A stretch of 64,000 bases of DNA from Adineta steineri (Eukaryota; Rotifera; Eurotatoria; Adinetida; Adinetidae): contig CAJNOI010000011.1 of NCBI GenBank assembly GCA_905250115.1, positions 62,001-126,000 on the forward strand. The letters run 5' to 3'. Below, piece by piece: positions 1 to 12,978 of the stretch; the stretch's first letter is position 1; each line of letters begins with the position of its first letter. The position numbers were made by a program, and so were the translations under genes. Under the pieces are notes generated by a model. The model saw nothing but the letters and a program-made list of their open reading frames with translations, searched no databases and was not told the DNA's origin.

Positions 1-609
1 ATTCTTTCCAAACACTCACCCACACCCACAGCCACCTTCAATACAAATAATTTTGTATCAACTTTTCTTTTCATTATTTTAAATCCATAAATGAGCAAAA
101 GATTTCGAGTGATTAACCACTCATAGGTAATATACAAACTTATTAACTATTCGATAAATATATTATTGTTAGTCAGTGAAATCGAATGGATTTAATATTG
201 ACTTACATACACTGTAAAAATCTAAACAAAACCCTTACATATTGAAATATAGTAAATATTATTTATAATAATTCATTTATTTTTCTATAATAAATTAATC
301 TTCCAAGAAATAACAAAATGACGATTTCATGGTTTTCAGACATTGCTGAACATTTATGATTGTCTTAGAAAACAATAGAATAACAAGGTCATTTAGCCAT
401 TGAATTGACATAAAAGACTGTACTACATCCCCCTCCTCCTGCTTTACTTCATAATTTATATTTCAAATATTTAATAAATTTCATATAAAGCAAAAATAAT
501 CTGTAAATAAAAAGAAGTACGAATTAATATTTTGTAGTTATACTAGCATGAATAAATATAAAAAAATCATCACAGGGTTTAATTTTTATATTCACAATGT
601 ATCATAGTG

Positions 610-1323
610 TCACTCTTTTTTCTTAGTTGCTTGAATAAACCGATCATGAACAACACAACTTATAGCTGAAAGACCAACAAAAAAATAACCAAATCCACGA
701 CGAAAAAGATTTTTATATAACCAACCAACACCAGGTATTCCATCGATCATATCCGCAAACGACCTAAAATATTAGAGATTATTAAATTTATAAAATAAAA
801 ATTCAAATAATAACAGCAAACGAACCACATTTCTTCATGTCGAAATATTTCAAATTGTGGCTCATCAATATTTTGACTATTTATTAAACGAAATTCATAA
901 ACAAATATTGAACGTAATGGATATGTATAAATCCATGAAAATTGTTGTAAATTCATGATACCATCAACAATACAACGTCCTGTCATTCCATCATCATTTA
1001 ATTTAACATTTAATTGGAAGGTATCGAATGTAAAATGAAACATATTATGAAAACCTATAAAAATTAAATTTAAAAAATAAAAATTTAAATAAATTACCCT
1101 TCATTCCAATTCTATAGAGTTGTTTATTGCCACCTTCTTGCCATGGATCTTTAAAAATAATATCATCAGCGATATAAGGTAATACTTGTCGATCGAGTAA
1201 AGCACCAGGTACACTTGTTGTATATAATAATTGTGTAATAGTAGTAAATTGACGTTCTAATTGACTGATAAGTTTTGTTTGACTTGCAGAATTCTTTGGT
1301 CGAAATGCTATACTTTCAGACAT
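610..1323 (-). CDS. NTF2/SnoaL-like protein with hydrophobic C-terminus, three exons
   Basis: Exons run 1098-1323, 826-1054 and 610-763 (minus), joined by GT-AG introns of 43 and 62 bp, and give a 202-residue protein. The start is the ATG at 1321-1323; the stop TGA is at 610-612. The middle part (DDIIFKDPW, then alternating hydrophobic strands and RSIFVYEFRL) looks like the cone-shaped NTF2/SnoaL fold also found in DUF2358-type proteins. Near the C-terminus is a glycine/aromatic stretch (GFGYFFVGLSAISC) that could be a membrane anchor. No catalytic residues can be assigned and the function is unknown. The family placement is by eye and moderate; the gene structure itself is solid because all three exon frames join without a break. 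Confidence 0.72.
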
Positions 1324-3301
1324 TTTAAAGATAAAAATGAGAACAAAGTTTAATTTTTTATTTTATTTTACATATAGAAAATTAGTATTGGAAATTTCAT
1401 GATCAAATAATAATGAATACAAGGATTGACCGTCTTTATTTTTTGTCAATGCATGACATCTGTTGATAATTCAATCCTTCGTGAATTCATTCATTATAAA
1501 TATTATTAAAAAAATTTATTCTATTTATTTGTCACTTAATCAATAGAAGAGTGTTCGTTGAATTCATACAAATAATATGTTTATTCAATGTCATGTGTTA
1601 AAAAGAAATTATTTCCAGTTGATTAGATCAACTTATAAATGTTTTACACTATGGTAAAAAAGACAATGAACTCAACTCTTTATTACATTTATATTAAAAA
1701 GAAAACTATAGATTATATTTATCTAATAAATTATCGTGTATTATAACGCATCAATTGATGATGCGTAATATAGTATATTCAATGTTATTGATGCGTATTT
1801 TTATAAATATGAAATTGCTATTAATTTATTCTCATCTATATATATTATCATTGATACATACAACAAAAAAAATAATAAAGTGTTATAAAATTTTACAATC
1901 TCTTATTTGATATCGATACAAAATTTATGATCTATGTAGTACATTAGTCGATGTTAGGCTTTGGTGTTTTGTTGATAAGTTTATCTCTATTCATTGATAT
2001 TTAGTATCCATGTCACGTTTCTTCATTATCGTTCTGATAGTACGCATAATTGATGAATCAACCAACTAATATGTTTTCTCAAGGACAACGAGAAGGTTTT
2101 TATCATCGTTATCGGATAATTTCTCTATCAATTAATGAACAAGTCGATGTCTTTCATTGTCATTAGATAGTTCCTTTTTTGGCTTTTAATGATCTACGTA
2201 AAACGTCAATGACATACACATCATGATGAATGTTTATATTATCGAAAACATATTTATCGCTGGGTAAAAGAGAAAAGAAAAAGAAGAAATGGTACGATCT
2301 TGAAATAAATTCTGAACATCTTGTTAGACGAGCAAAAAAAAAGTTTCAATAGAAAGAAAAAAGAAACCCTTCAAATTTTGAAGTATAGTAAAATAAAATG
2401 CATCTTATGTGTATGTGCATGCATGATGATGTTTGTCTTTCATCACCTTTTCTTCCCGTATATAGATTTCAATACTGATGACATGTTTCAATCAAAAGTG
2501 TACATGTACACCTGAAGCAAGAATATTATTCTACCAATCATCAAACCTTCTTATAAGTATGTATGGATATATGTGTTCCGTACATATATGAAGGAAAGCA
2601 ATTGAGATTAAAAAGTATAGTAAATGTATGTTATGAAAAAAAAAGAAAAATTGTTAGCAGACAAAAATTTGAATTCTTTATTTATTTTTAGACATTATTA
2701 AAATAAGAAATAATATTCCATCTTTATTCCTTTTTTTTCTCTTATCTATCAAATTCAAATATTGCCCTAAGGTTTAATACAAAAACTAACAAATTAGATC
2801 ATTATCATATGTATACCTATTCAATTTGATGCATATAACCGCCATCGGCTTCCAACACGTATTCGTTAGTTTTATTATTATTATTATTAGTGCCCTCGCG
2901 CATCAGTCACTGTTCTTGACAAAGAAGATATCATTATCATTCTTAATATACCCACGCACGCATACATACACACACACACACACACACACACATACGCATA
3001 CATATTCATTCAGAACGCGTACGATTATAGGTTCTTTTGGCATGCGTACAAATTGGAAAATGCTGTGCGAAGCATCATATGTAATGTCTGATAAGACGTG
3101 TATGATTGCCGGACAATGGTAGTAGTGTAAACGAGCACCGTATGTAGTATTGTATGAATGAAGTAGTTTTAAAACAAAACAAAAAGATGAAGATAGAAAT
3201 AAAGAACATATATCTATAAATATTTATGTATATAAAGCACGAGAGCAAACGAAACGGACGGTAAATTAAAAAAGAAGAAGAAAGAAGAATTGAAAACGAA
3301 C
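1324..3301. other. Intergenic, AT-rich; (AC)n microsatellite
   Basis: Between the NTF2-like gene and the tristetraprolin-type gene I see no convincing coding exon. Two short open frames on the plus strand (about 2321-2515 and 2826-3122) have biased, low-complexity translations and no flanking splice signals. A CA-dinucleotide run lies near 2966-2993. Confidence 0.6.
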
Positions 3302-4160
3302 TTAAATATATTGTGGAATTAAACTGCTATTCGATGATGATGATAATGAAAATGTACGACGTGTAAATGTATCTGCTATAGGAGATAATATAGATGGATA
3401 AATCTGTTGATTTTGTTGTTGAAAAACATCACCAGTATCGTAAGAAAGTAAAGCTTGATTAAGTGCTTCAAATGAAAAAGGAAATTTTGACGAATTATGA
3501 GATTGATCTGAATATGTTGTATAATCACTGTTCATACGATTTCTATATGTATATAAATATATATAGAGAGAGAAAAAGATTCGTTTTTTTTATAATTAAA
3601 ATTATGTTAAATAAATACCTTGCTGTTGATTTTTGTGGTGATTGAGTTGTTCGTACATCGGAATGTCGTCGTAAAGTTGATGAATCATCTGTGTCTATTG
3701 CTGTTCGTGCTTCATGAGTATCATGAATGAAATGACATCGAGGTCCATATGGACAATAACCAGCTAGAAATTATTTTGAAAAACGATTCATTTTTAATAA
3801 TAAGCAATAAAGTTATTATTTACTTGTATGAAATGTACGACAATATTCTGTTTTATATTTTGGATGGCGCATCAAAATTCTTAATTCTTTTATTCCATGT
3901 GAAAATTGGCATTTATCACCATATTTGCATTTACCAGTTTCTGTAAATGGTCGACATAATTCTGTTTTATACCGTGTAACACATACATGCGATTGTGTTA
4001 TTGATGTTTTAGCAGTTGGTGTTGATGGTATTCTCATTGGTTGATGTTGTTGTTGTTGTTGTAGTACTATATCAGTTATTGGTACTCGTGGAGATGATAG
4101 AGAAGATGTTGATGATCCTGATGATGAATAACAAGATGAATTTGAATCCATGCTTGGCAT
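3302..4160 (-). CDS. Tristetraprolin/TIS11-family CCCH zinc-finger protein
   Basis: Exons 3824-4160, 3619-3763 and 3302-3542 encode 240 residues. Two tandem C-x8-C-x5-C-x3-H fingers are visible. The first follows the family lead-in RYKTELC and ends KCQFSHG. The second starts [12 protein letters not shown], crosses the first intron, and ends [12 protein letters not shown]. Joining at 3763/3824 restores exactly eight residues between the first two cysteines of finger 2, which supports the splice. Proteins of this family bind AU-rich elements in mRNA 3' UTRs and recruit the CCR4-NOT deadenylase. A Gln run precedes finger 1, and the C-terminus is Ser-rich. I do not see the usual C-terminal CNOT1-binding motif. 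The start is the ATG at 4158-4160. Confidence 0.92.
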
Positions 4161-4381
4161 TGCTATTTATATCTTAAAGGAATCAAGATTATTAATAGTT
4201 ACATATGTATTTTTTTTATTTTCATATAAAAAAAAACTTTAAAGGAAAAAAAAACAAGAACGAATGCACAACGAAGCGTGTTGTAAGATGAGAAGATGTA
4301 AAATGTGTGTGTGTGTAGAATGTAGATATTATTATGCGTGCATAGCGTATAGTAGTAGTTGAGAGAAGAGAATACCAAAGA

Positions 4382-4434
<53 letters not shown>

Positions 4435-6654
4435 AGAGAGAGAACAGAACAGATCGAGTAAACGTCATAGCGAAGACAGCATAAAAGGAATGGAACGAAA
4501 GGAAGAAGGGTAAAGAGCAATAGTTTGCAACAGCGAAACTTCATGATTAGTGTATAAATGGGCACTTTCTCTCTTTCTCGCGCTTTTTCATGCCAGTTTT
4601 TTTTACAGAATCTAAAGGAGAAGAAGAAGGAGAAACGAAAATAATGAAGATGAGATGAAAATATACAGTAGTATCCATTTCGAATACAAAGATGTGTGTA
4701 AAATTTATTTATTTTTTCTTTCTGTTATTTTTTTTTGCAGGCATCGGTCAACAATCTTTTTTTTTCTTTTTGCTATTACCGATCTTTATCAGATTTTACA
4801 TTCTTATGACCGGAAGCAACGAGTGTCATGCTGCGCTATTCACTCAGTACTACTTAGTATTCGTCTTTGTTTCGATTAGTATTGAGTGCATTTACACAAC
4901 ATTTATAAGAGACCGACGGGTTTTTTTTTTAAAACAAAGTTCACTTATATTCTAGATTCTTTTTTTCTTTTTTTCTCGTTCTTTCCCACTGACTGTGTGT
5001 ATATGTCAAAAAAAAAAGTAAAGAAAAAGAAAAAAAATAGTATGTATGTATGAAGTCATAATGGTGTAATTACAATTTTCAATTTTCATTTTCGAGGATC
5101 AAGTAAGATCAATATGCATATACTTACACTTAATTGGTAATATTGAACACAATAGATTTGTCTATAAGAATAAGAAGTAGATAAAAGAAAAAGACATAAA
5201 GAAGGAAGGAAATATCTTTATAATATTGACTTTTATTCTTATACTTTTCGTAAAGGCCTTGACTTTACATAAAGAATGTGAGAAAAAAAAAAGAAACGAA
5301 TAAACGAGAATATGGATTTTTTGGCATCGACCATGTGTGATGTGCAACTCGTAAAAATGTATATGACGAGAGTAATGAAAGATAAAATAAAAAGCACACT
5401 CACGCTCATTCACAGGATCAAACGAATAAAAAATAGTATGTATATATATACACATACATACTCAGGATATTATCTATATGTATATTAAGTATTACCATTA
5501 GTATATGCAATATCTCTGTTTGATCTCAGCATGAAAAACGAACTTCAGTGTTATTTTGACAGTTATTAGACATATCGTCTATATTCAATTAGCTTGTTAT
5601 TGCCATTCATACACTTGATGTATATATATATATATACATTAGACTTACATTCTTAGAGAATAACGAGAAAATATCTATGACTCATAGTGACTCAATCTTG
5701 TCGACCGTCGGCAAACACATACAATTGCAAATCGATAATTGCGTACTTAATGATAAGCGCAAAAAACGATTTTTCTTTCTTTCGAACAATCGAAATCTGG
5801 TGTACTGTCGAGGGTTAAATAAAATATTCGTTGATGGAAGTTATATGTATGGCAACAGACGTTTGTGTACTTTTCAACATCGATTGATGTGCTGCTTTGC
5901 ATCAACTTGCCAGTCAATAATACTTATTATTAGCTTAATACTGGTAAATATACAAGGACATAAAATTTATCAAGACATATAGTTTAGAAAAAAATCTTCG
6001 TAAAATTTCAATAAACACTACTATCAATAATATAATAATTTTCTCATTTTTTTTTCTTCTTCTTCTTTTCAATATATTACAATCAATTGAATACAAAGAC
6101 ATACTATTTACGACCGTAAAGAACCGTAACTTATCACTTTAATAGCTGTCATAATATAGCTATATATTACGATACGGTAAAAAGAATACAAATATAAAAT
6201 ACTCTACACGTTTTTTGTTTGTCATATAACAAAAATGATAAAAAAAATTCATGTATATTTGACTTTGGGGAAATAAACTAGATACTGACGTTTCATGTTT
6301 GATATAGATCATTTTCTTATCAAAAAATTGTAATATTTATTATGTGTCTTATGATATTTATTATTTTCATTTTTTTTCGAAGATATGATAGATTATAATC
6401 TGATTGGATCTATCAAATGTTTGAAGTACAATAGAGTATCTTTAATTCATAGATATTTTCGAACTCTGACTTAATGATTTCATAAGATACGAACATGCAT
6501 GTATGTATATAAAATGAATCAACTGTCATGTGAATAAGATACATCTGTTTGCATTCGTATATTGCAATAATCTATCTAGCAAAAGCAAGCAATACGAAAT
6601 AATTTGTTTTGGAAGTTGATAATAAAATTGTTTTTCTCTTAATATGCAATAATA
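4161..6654. other. Intergenic between divergent genes; (AG)n tract and TA run
   Basis: This region separates the minus-strand CCCH gene from the plus-strand class B GPCR gene and should hold both promoters. It contains a long GA-dinucleotide tract (4385-4442) within about 280 bp of the CCCH start codon, many poly-pyrimidine stretches, and a short TA run near 5620-5636. Several open frames of 75-100 codons are low complexity and were not accepted as genes. Confidence 0.6.
4385..4442. repeat. (AG)n microsatellite
   Basis: An almost uninterrupted AG dinucleotide run of about 58 bp, broken once by an extra A and G near 4431-4433. It lies upstream of the minus-strand CCCH gene, in what should be its 5' UTR or promoter. 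Read on the minus strand it is a polypyrimidine CT tract. Confidence 0.95.
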
Positions 6655-9546
6655 ATGATATTTATATTTATATATTTATTTGTGTTTATAAAACAACTGA
6701 ATGAAGTAAGCTCTTCTAGTCTGTTATCAATTCCAAGCGAAATTAGAAATCCATCTGATGATATAAATATATCAGATGTAAAACAAGCTCGTAATCGTGC
6801 TAATGTACCTCAATCTTTAACATTACTCATGAATTTTAGAGATGATGGTACAACATCATTTCAAATTATGCAAGGTATATTGAGTAATAATTTAATTGTT
6901 GAAATTTAATTTTTTATTGTATAGGAAATCAAGTTGTTTATTTGGACAATGGATATTGTCAAGTTGGACAATTATTTGATCCAACAACAGGTCAATGTCG
7001 TGATATGTATTGTCAAGAACCTAATCATACATATAATGGTACTGCATGTATACCAGATGATAGTAGAAAAACTCCAAATGTACATAAACCTATGAGTGAT
7101 ATTGATCTATCATTGATATTGAATATTTCACCAAGTGATCATTATCAAAGAGGGAATTATTCTAAACGTCTTAACGGTCGTATGCATGAACTTTGTACTA
7201 CTAACTGGAATCAAATACTTCATCATACATTACATAGTAAGTTTATACATTTGATTACAAGATAGATTATTAAGAATTTTTATTTCTTTAGACTATCTTG
7301 GTATTGATTATGAACGTATTACTAAAACGCGTTATCATGTAAATCAAGATAATAATCATTTAATTAGTAATTTAATGAAAAATTCTACTGTCCATAATGA
7401 AAGTACATCAGGAATTCTTCCACATAATTCATCACATACTATTATTAGAAATGCACTTTTAAATAATCAATCTGTGACAATAAAATTTTATTTTACAATA
7501 AATGATCGATTTCAAGATTCAAATGATACATTAACAAGTTTACATGTTGTTACTCTTCTTTTACTTGCATCTGAATTTCATGTTGTACTTGATTTATGTA
7601 ATAATTATTCAATGAAAGTTGAAACATTATCAATTATTTCTGATAGAAATAAAACTCAACATGAATTTTGTAGTGATTCAGATGTAATGTATCAATCAAG
7701 AAATGGTATTATAAAACGACGTGTACGTGCAGATGGTGAAATTGATTATGTTGTTGAGATACCTGAACTTGAAACAACATATGAAAGTGGTGATTATGTT
7801 TATCTATTCCTAATTTCAACATTAACACAATCACAAACATCTACAGGACAAACGGTAATAATGTTTAAATTTAATTTCTGTTACAGTGACGAGAACGAAT
7901 TAGCAACTAGATCTTTACACATATAAATAATAAGAAAAAGAGAGATAACTTTTAATTATTTAGCCACAAATTACTGATAATTCTTCATCATCAAATCCAA
8001 CTTCAACAAATAAACTAGTATCTGTATGTAATCGTCAACCGCGAATAGTTGGTCGTTGTCCTGATAGTCTTGTTATGCGTATTGCACTTTGTGAAGTAAT
8101 TCAATATAAAAATTTTTCAATGCGAATTAAACGTACTGGTCGTTTATATACAAATCGTGAATATCGTTATGATGATTATCGACCAGATTTATATGTTGTT
8201 GTATGTAAACATGATACTTATAATCAAACAAATAGTGGAAAAACACCTGGTTTTGTTGAAAAAGCTCCTGGAATTCTTTCAACAATAGCAACATTTCTTT
8301 CTATATGTGCATTAGCTATAACTTTAATTACCTTTGTATTATTTTCTTCATTACGTAATTTACCTGGATGTAATACAATGAATTTAATTATTGCTTTAAT
8401 GATAGGTGAAGCTTTATTTTTAAGTCAAAGTTTAATAACAATGACAAGATCAAGTGTTTGTTTAATATTTGCATTAGGTATACATTTTTTCTATTTGGCT
8501 AGTTTCTTTTGGATGAATGTTATGGCATTTGATCTTTGGAAAACATTTCATAAAGGTTTTTCACTTTACATTCGTGATATTCATGAACGCTTACCATTTT
8601 ATGCTTTATATGCATGGGGTATGCCTGGTATTATTGTTTTAATTGGAATTATATTAGATGCAAAAAATGCTTCATTAAAACCATGTTATGGAAGATTTTT
8701 TCGTGGATGTTACGATGTATGTTTTCGAACTAAAAACGATACGCCATTACAAGGTTAGTAGAGTTTATTCTATCTATAATCGAACTAATTATATCAAAAG
8801 ATAATATAATACTGTTCTAATTATGACTTTTAGGATGTTGGATTGAATCAGCTCTAATGCGATTAATATTATTCGGATGTCCGGTGGCAATTATTCTTAT
8901 TATAAATTTTATTTTTTATACCTTAACTGTTCGAAGCATTCGACAAGCTTTAAAAAATGGTAAAACGAAATTCGATTCTTTCCTTTTTTTGTTTTATTAT
9001 TTTGATTTTCTTATAGTACGTGTTCATGTTGAACATAAATTTCAACGTAAAAATCAAGTTGTACCCGGTGAATATGATGTTAAAATTTATATGCGTATGG
9101 CTGTATTAGCTGGTTTCGGTTGGACAATTGGTTTTATTTTGATTATTTTACCTGATGGTCAAGAAAATTATAAACGTTATCTTGCTGCAACATTTAAATA
9201 TTTATTTATTCTTCTTAATGCAACGCCTGGTTTATTTATATTCGTTGTTTATGTATGTAATCGTCGTGTATTATCTCTATACGGTCAATTATTAAGACAA
9301 ATTTATGAATTTTTTCAATTAAATTCTAAACGATTCAAAGAATATATATTCAATCATAGTCAAAATTATTTAAATAAAACCAAAAATACATTAGAAATAT
9401 TCAATAAAAATGAATATAAAGTAACACAAGAAGATATACCAATAAATAAATTAACAATAATATCGAAAAATAAATCCGATGATGTTATTTATAAAGCAAC
9501 ATTTACACGTAAACTATCAGAACAACATAATCCAACATCATCATGA
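6655..9546 (+). CDS. Methuselah-like class B (secretin-type) GPCR
   Basis: Six exons (6655-6874, 6925-7236, 7292-7854, 7964-8753, about 8834-8959, 9017-9546) give 846 residues. A signal peptide (MIFIFIYLFVFI) is followed by an ectodomain of about 450 residues with NxS/T sites, an early Cys-rich segment (GYCQVGQLFD, GQCRDMYC) and a late CPDS...VVVC module, as in Methuselah-type receptors. Seven membrane segments follow from about residue 469 to 755. TM3 ends in a WMNVMAFDLW-type motif and the TM4-TM5 loop has the conserved CW before TM5. I see no GPS autoproteolysis motif. The intron at 8960-9016 is 57 bp without a stop, so it looks coding in a plain translation; its GT-AG ends, and removal of a Phe-rich insert in the third intracellular loop, argue it is spliced. 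The ligand is unknown. Confidence 0.88.
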
Positions 9547-9974
9547 AAACAATCAAATTAAACTGAAACAGCTAATATATGAGTATGTAAATGCCAAGTT
9601 TTTGAATTATGTTTTTTTTTCAATATATAAATAAATAAACATCTATTCGGTTTCTAATTTTATCTTATTCTTAAAATAGTTGTTGTCTAACTCATATGTC
9701 ACCAACACTCCATTAGTCAACTTTTCATAGAAAGAAGATTGGTAATGATTTATGATATCATTATCTTTATCAGACATGTAAGATAAAATTGATGATACTA
9801 GTTACAATATATGTTCTGAATAAAACAAATTATATCAATCTATGACGTATGCATCTATGATACATAAAACTTATAAATGAAAATTTATTGATCATATCTA
9901 ATACAATACAAAGTTAGAATAATTCACAGACTGTAATAAATTCTTTAAAAGAAAAATAGAAATTTTGAAAAATG
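9547..9974. other. Intergenic between convergent GPCR genes
   Basis: 428 bp of AT-rich sequence separates the stop codons of the plus-strand class B and minus-strand class A receptor genes. AATAAA-type signals occur near 9625-9640. No coding or RNA feature is seen. Confidence 0.6.
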
Positions 9975-11163
9975 TTACGGTCGTTTTGAGACAATATTAG
10001 ATGGTTCAATGATATACAGTGCTGTTGGATTGTCTCTTCTATGTGATTTCGTTTGTAATTGTTTACAGATCGTATGAATAGAATCTAGAAGAGTTTTTCG
10101 TAAACTTCGGCAACTTAAAAAACATGCATAACCAGTAATTGCATGATTTAACATTTCAAGACCTAAGGATACAAATAAGATAATATTAAAAATTCAAAAA
10201 ACAAATAATATTACCTTGAAATGTATGAAATACTATTGCAATAATTGTATTATTAACATCTTTTGGATCAACGTAGAGATTACAAAAGACAATAAATGAA
10301 CGTGGTGCAACAAATATTGAAAATACAGTAAGAAAAAGAAGAATCCATATTGATTCTGCTATTTTTTGACTTGTAATCGATGGTAAATGTCGAAGTTTAT
10401 ATAGAAGAATTGTATTAAAAATAATTAATAATGTTACTGGTAAAAGATCATCAATGATAATATAACTCATAATAATAAATAAAGCACCATCAAATAAATA
10501 TTGACCATAATAAAAATTAGGATTAGGTATAGCCATAAGAAATAAACGAACAGGATCAAGATGTATTGATAGATAACGATTCGGTATTAAATTTGGATGT
10601 TGACTAATTAAAGTACAAATAAATAAGAATAAAATTAAATATAATATACGTTTTTGTCTTGAACGTTGAATATTTGTTGTATTTTTTGAATTAATATTAT
10701 AACGATTTGAAATCCAATATTTAACAGCAAGTAATCTTTCAATTGCTAAAAATACTTTCAACCAATTTGTAATATTTTTTGAATATCGATAGAAAAATAT
10801 ATAAATAGTTGCAGTTAATAAATTTAATGGTATAAGCTGTGCTTGAAGAAGATAATAATATGCCGTAGAAATTAAACGAACGATATCGAATATAGCAATA
10901 AAAAATAGAAGTAAACCATAGGAAAAACGAGAAAATGATGAACGATAAATAGCAAATATAAGTACAGTATTTCCAAGAATACCAAATATAATACAAAAAA
11001 TACTAACTATTTGACCAACATGAAAAGCAATTAAAACTGATTGTGGAGGTTCTAATATAATATTTGAATTTCTTGTATCATTTATTGTCTCGTTCATCGG
11101 AAATAAACACGGTATTTTAAAAGAAAATTCTTCACCAACAGACATCGTATTCAAAAAATTCAA
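9975..11163 (-). CDS. Class A (rhodopsin-like) GPCR, peptide-receptor type
   Basis: Exons 10215-11163 and 9975-10162 encode 378 residues. The extracellular N-terminus carries NxS/T sites. TM1 has GILGNTVLIFAIY with the conserved Asn. TM3 ends in AIERLLAVKYW, where ERL replaces the usual DRY. TM6 and an atypical TM7 follow; the second exon supplies NHAITGYACFLSCRS, where NPxxY would be. The cytoplasmic tail is short and basic. Similar divergent receptors, often placed near FMRFamide/peptide receptors, are numerous in rotifers. The ligand cannot be read from the sequence. A second in-frame ATG seven codons downstream could be the real start. The exon 2 join at 10162/10215 keeps the frame and completes TM7. 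Confidence 0.87.
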
Positions 11164-12563
11164 GAAGATGATGTGTGCAATACTCTACAATGAAAAATAG
11201 CATTTAATATCATTTCTATATAGGAAAAAAAAAGAATTCTGAAATATTCATCAAACTTAGTTTTTTTTATGATTAAAGAAAAGAAATTCCAGACATGTTA
11301 ATTTTGTTATCTCGCTGATGATTTTAATATAAAATTCTTTTTTTTGTAATAAAAAGAAAAAACACCGCTTTTTATTTCTATTGGATTATAATACTGGAAT
11401 GTAATATTTCTAAGTCATGTGTATATGAAAAGAGAAAAATAAAATTATATTGTGGAATAATTTAACAATCTTGTCAAAGAATTAAAGTCATATAGAACTA
11501 TTTAATAGAAAAATTCATGAAGAAAAAAGGAAAAGAAAGACATGACATTATGTAGTGACAGATATCTAGTATGACTTTTAGTATTTTACATGATTTTTAA
11601 AATAAAAATATGTTTGTAAACCGTATATGGAAAGCGTTTCTTCTCTGTCTAAATTTATATGATTCATAATGACATTCTTATAATTATAAACTTCATTAAA
11701 ACAGAATACTTCAAGCTAGAAAAAAAAGATAATTACGTTCTTGTCTAGAAATTTTCTTTTTTATATAAAATTCATTATGATAAAATAATGTCTAAGTGTA
11801 ATGTCAACTACAGAGAGGGAGACTCGAGGAAACTTCACATGATCTTTATTATAATATTTAGCGTTTCAATGAGTACAGACTTTGAATTATTTATAATAAG
11901 TAGCAAAAAATGTCACTTAAGAATAAATACAAAAAGTTCTTACTTCTAATTAGCTTTTTATTTGTAAAAAAGAAGCTCATATTTAGCGAGAAAATGATCT
12001 TTACATATACAACCAAGACTACTTGATTGAGAAGAGTTTTATTGAAATATCAAATTATATTCATGTTTGATTATATTTAAACGAAAAAAAAAGAATATAA
12101 AGTGAAGATTTTTTTTTGAAAAGAAATATTTAAGTTTCATTATTATTTAAAAAGAATTTTTAATCAATTTATCATGTCAACTTGATAGTTCTTAAATTGT
12201 TGAATGCATCAAAAGGAGAATAATAGAAGTTCATGAATATTAACAATCGCTTTCATTTCTGAAAGTATTACATGGAATTAAACTTTAATAACTAAGAATG
12301 TAAAGCTAAGTTATTGTAATTATATATATAATAATTTAATTGTATGTTCTATTCAACAAGTAATTGATCAAATGAATTTACTTTGAAATCTTGAATAGTG
12401 CCTGTATTGCTACAATTTATATTATGATGCATATAACTAATTATTAAGTTTAAAAATCTTTATTAGTCACCTGATGATCAAGATTTCTTACAAAGATTAC
12501 GAAATTACATTGTAATTGACGAGTTCGATTCGAATACGTGTGAAAAAGTTATTGAATAAAAAC
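11164..12563. other. Intergenic, AT-rich
   Basis: No convincing ORF, splice-flanked exon, tRNA or repeat is seen in this 1.4 kb, which lies upstream of the class A GPCR gene and ends at the partial 5S copy. Confidence 0.55.
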
Positions 12564-12609
12564 CGGTTACGGCCATACCACGTTGAATACACCAGTTCTC
12601 GTCCGATCA
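12564..12609 (+). pseudogene. Partial duplicate of 5S rRNA 5' end, abutting gap
   Basis: 46 nt identical to 12620-12665, the first part of the intact 5S gene plus one preceding C. It is cut off by the run of ten Ns at 12610-12619. It is either the start of a second tandem 5S gene or, more likely, the same contig-end sequence represented twice across a scaffold join. Confidence 0.85.
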
Positions 12610-12619
12610 NNNNNNNNNN
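12610..12619. other. Assembly gap (10 N)
   Basis: Ten consecutive Ns, flanked on both sides by the same 46-nt 5S rRNA sequence. The round number and identical flanks indicate a scaffolding placeholder whose real size is unknown. Confidence 0.95.
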
Positions 12620-12620
12620 C

Positions 12621-12738
12621 GGTTACGGCCATACCACGTTGAATACACCAGTTCTCGTCCGATCACTGAAGTTAAGCAACGTCGGGCTCGGTTAGTACTT
12701 GGATGGGTGACCGCCTGGGAATACCGAGTGTCGTAACC
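12621..12738 (+). rRNA. 5S ribosomal RNA
   Basis: About 118 nt of canonical metazoan 5S rRNA. The 5' end GGTTACGGCC pairs with the 3' end CGTAACC to form helix I. The invariant block TTAGTACTTGGATGGGTGACC (loop E/helix IV, overlapping the internal pol III control region) and CGCCTGGGAATACC are present. A T-run pol III terminator follows from 12739. The sequence is rotifer-like to my eye, but that was not tested. Confidence 0.97.
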
Positions 12739-12755
12739 TTTTTATTTTTTTTTCT
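12739..12755 (+). terminator. RNA polymerase III T-run terminator of 5S gene
   Basis: A run of Ts, broken once by an A, starts directly after the 3' end of the 5S rRNA. Confidence 0.8.
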
Positions 12756-12978
12756 GTCACAGTCTTATTTTTTATCAACTTATCATATAGCATAACCTTG
12801 TAGTATGTATGAAGTGTTAATAATTATATATTTTTTCATTCACATTAGCTTATCGCAAAATTGTATGTATATTAATTTTCGAAAAAAAATGTCATATATG
12901 GTTGTATATTAAGAAATAACAAGTTCGTATTAGATGGTTTTACAAACAAAGGGAAGAATGAAAGTATTGAAGTTTATT

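Noticed and set aside
2321..3122. Two plus-strand open frames of 64 and 98 codons
   Set aside because: Lys/His/Thr-rich low-complexity text, one running through a CA microsatellite; no splice signals or family motif.
5162..5982. Open frames of about 100 codons on both strands
   Set aside because: Phe/Tyr/Ile-rich translations typical of AT-rich non-coding DNA; no motif and no partner exons.
8960..9016. In-frame Phe-rich insert in the class B GPCR
   Set aside because: It has GT-AG ends and a length of 57 bp; removing it gives a normal third intracellular loop, so it is an intron without a stop codon, not coding.
12510..12545. GTTCGATTCGAATAC near 12520, reminiscent of a tRNA T-arm
   Set aside because: No acceptor stem, D-arm or anticodon arm could be folded around it.
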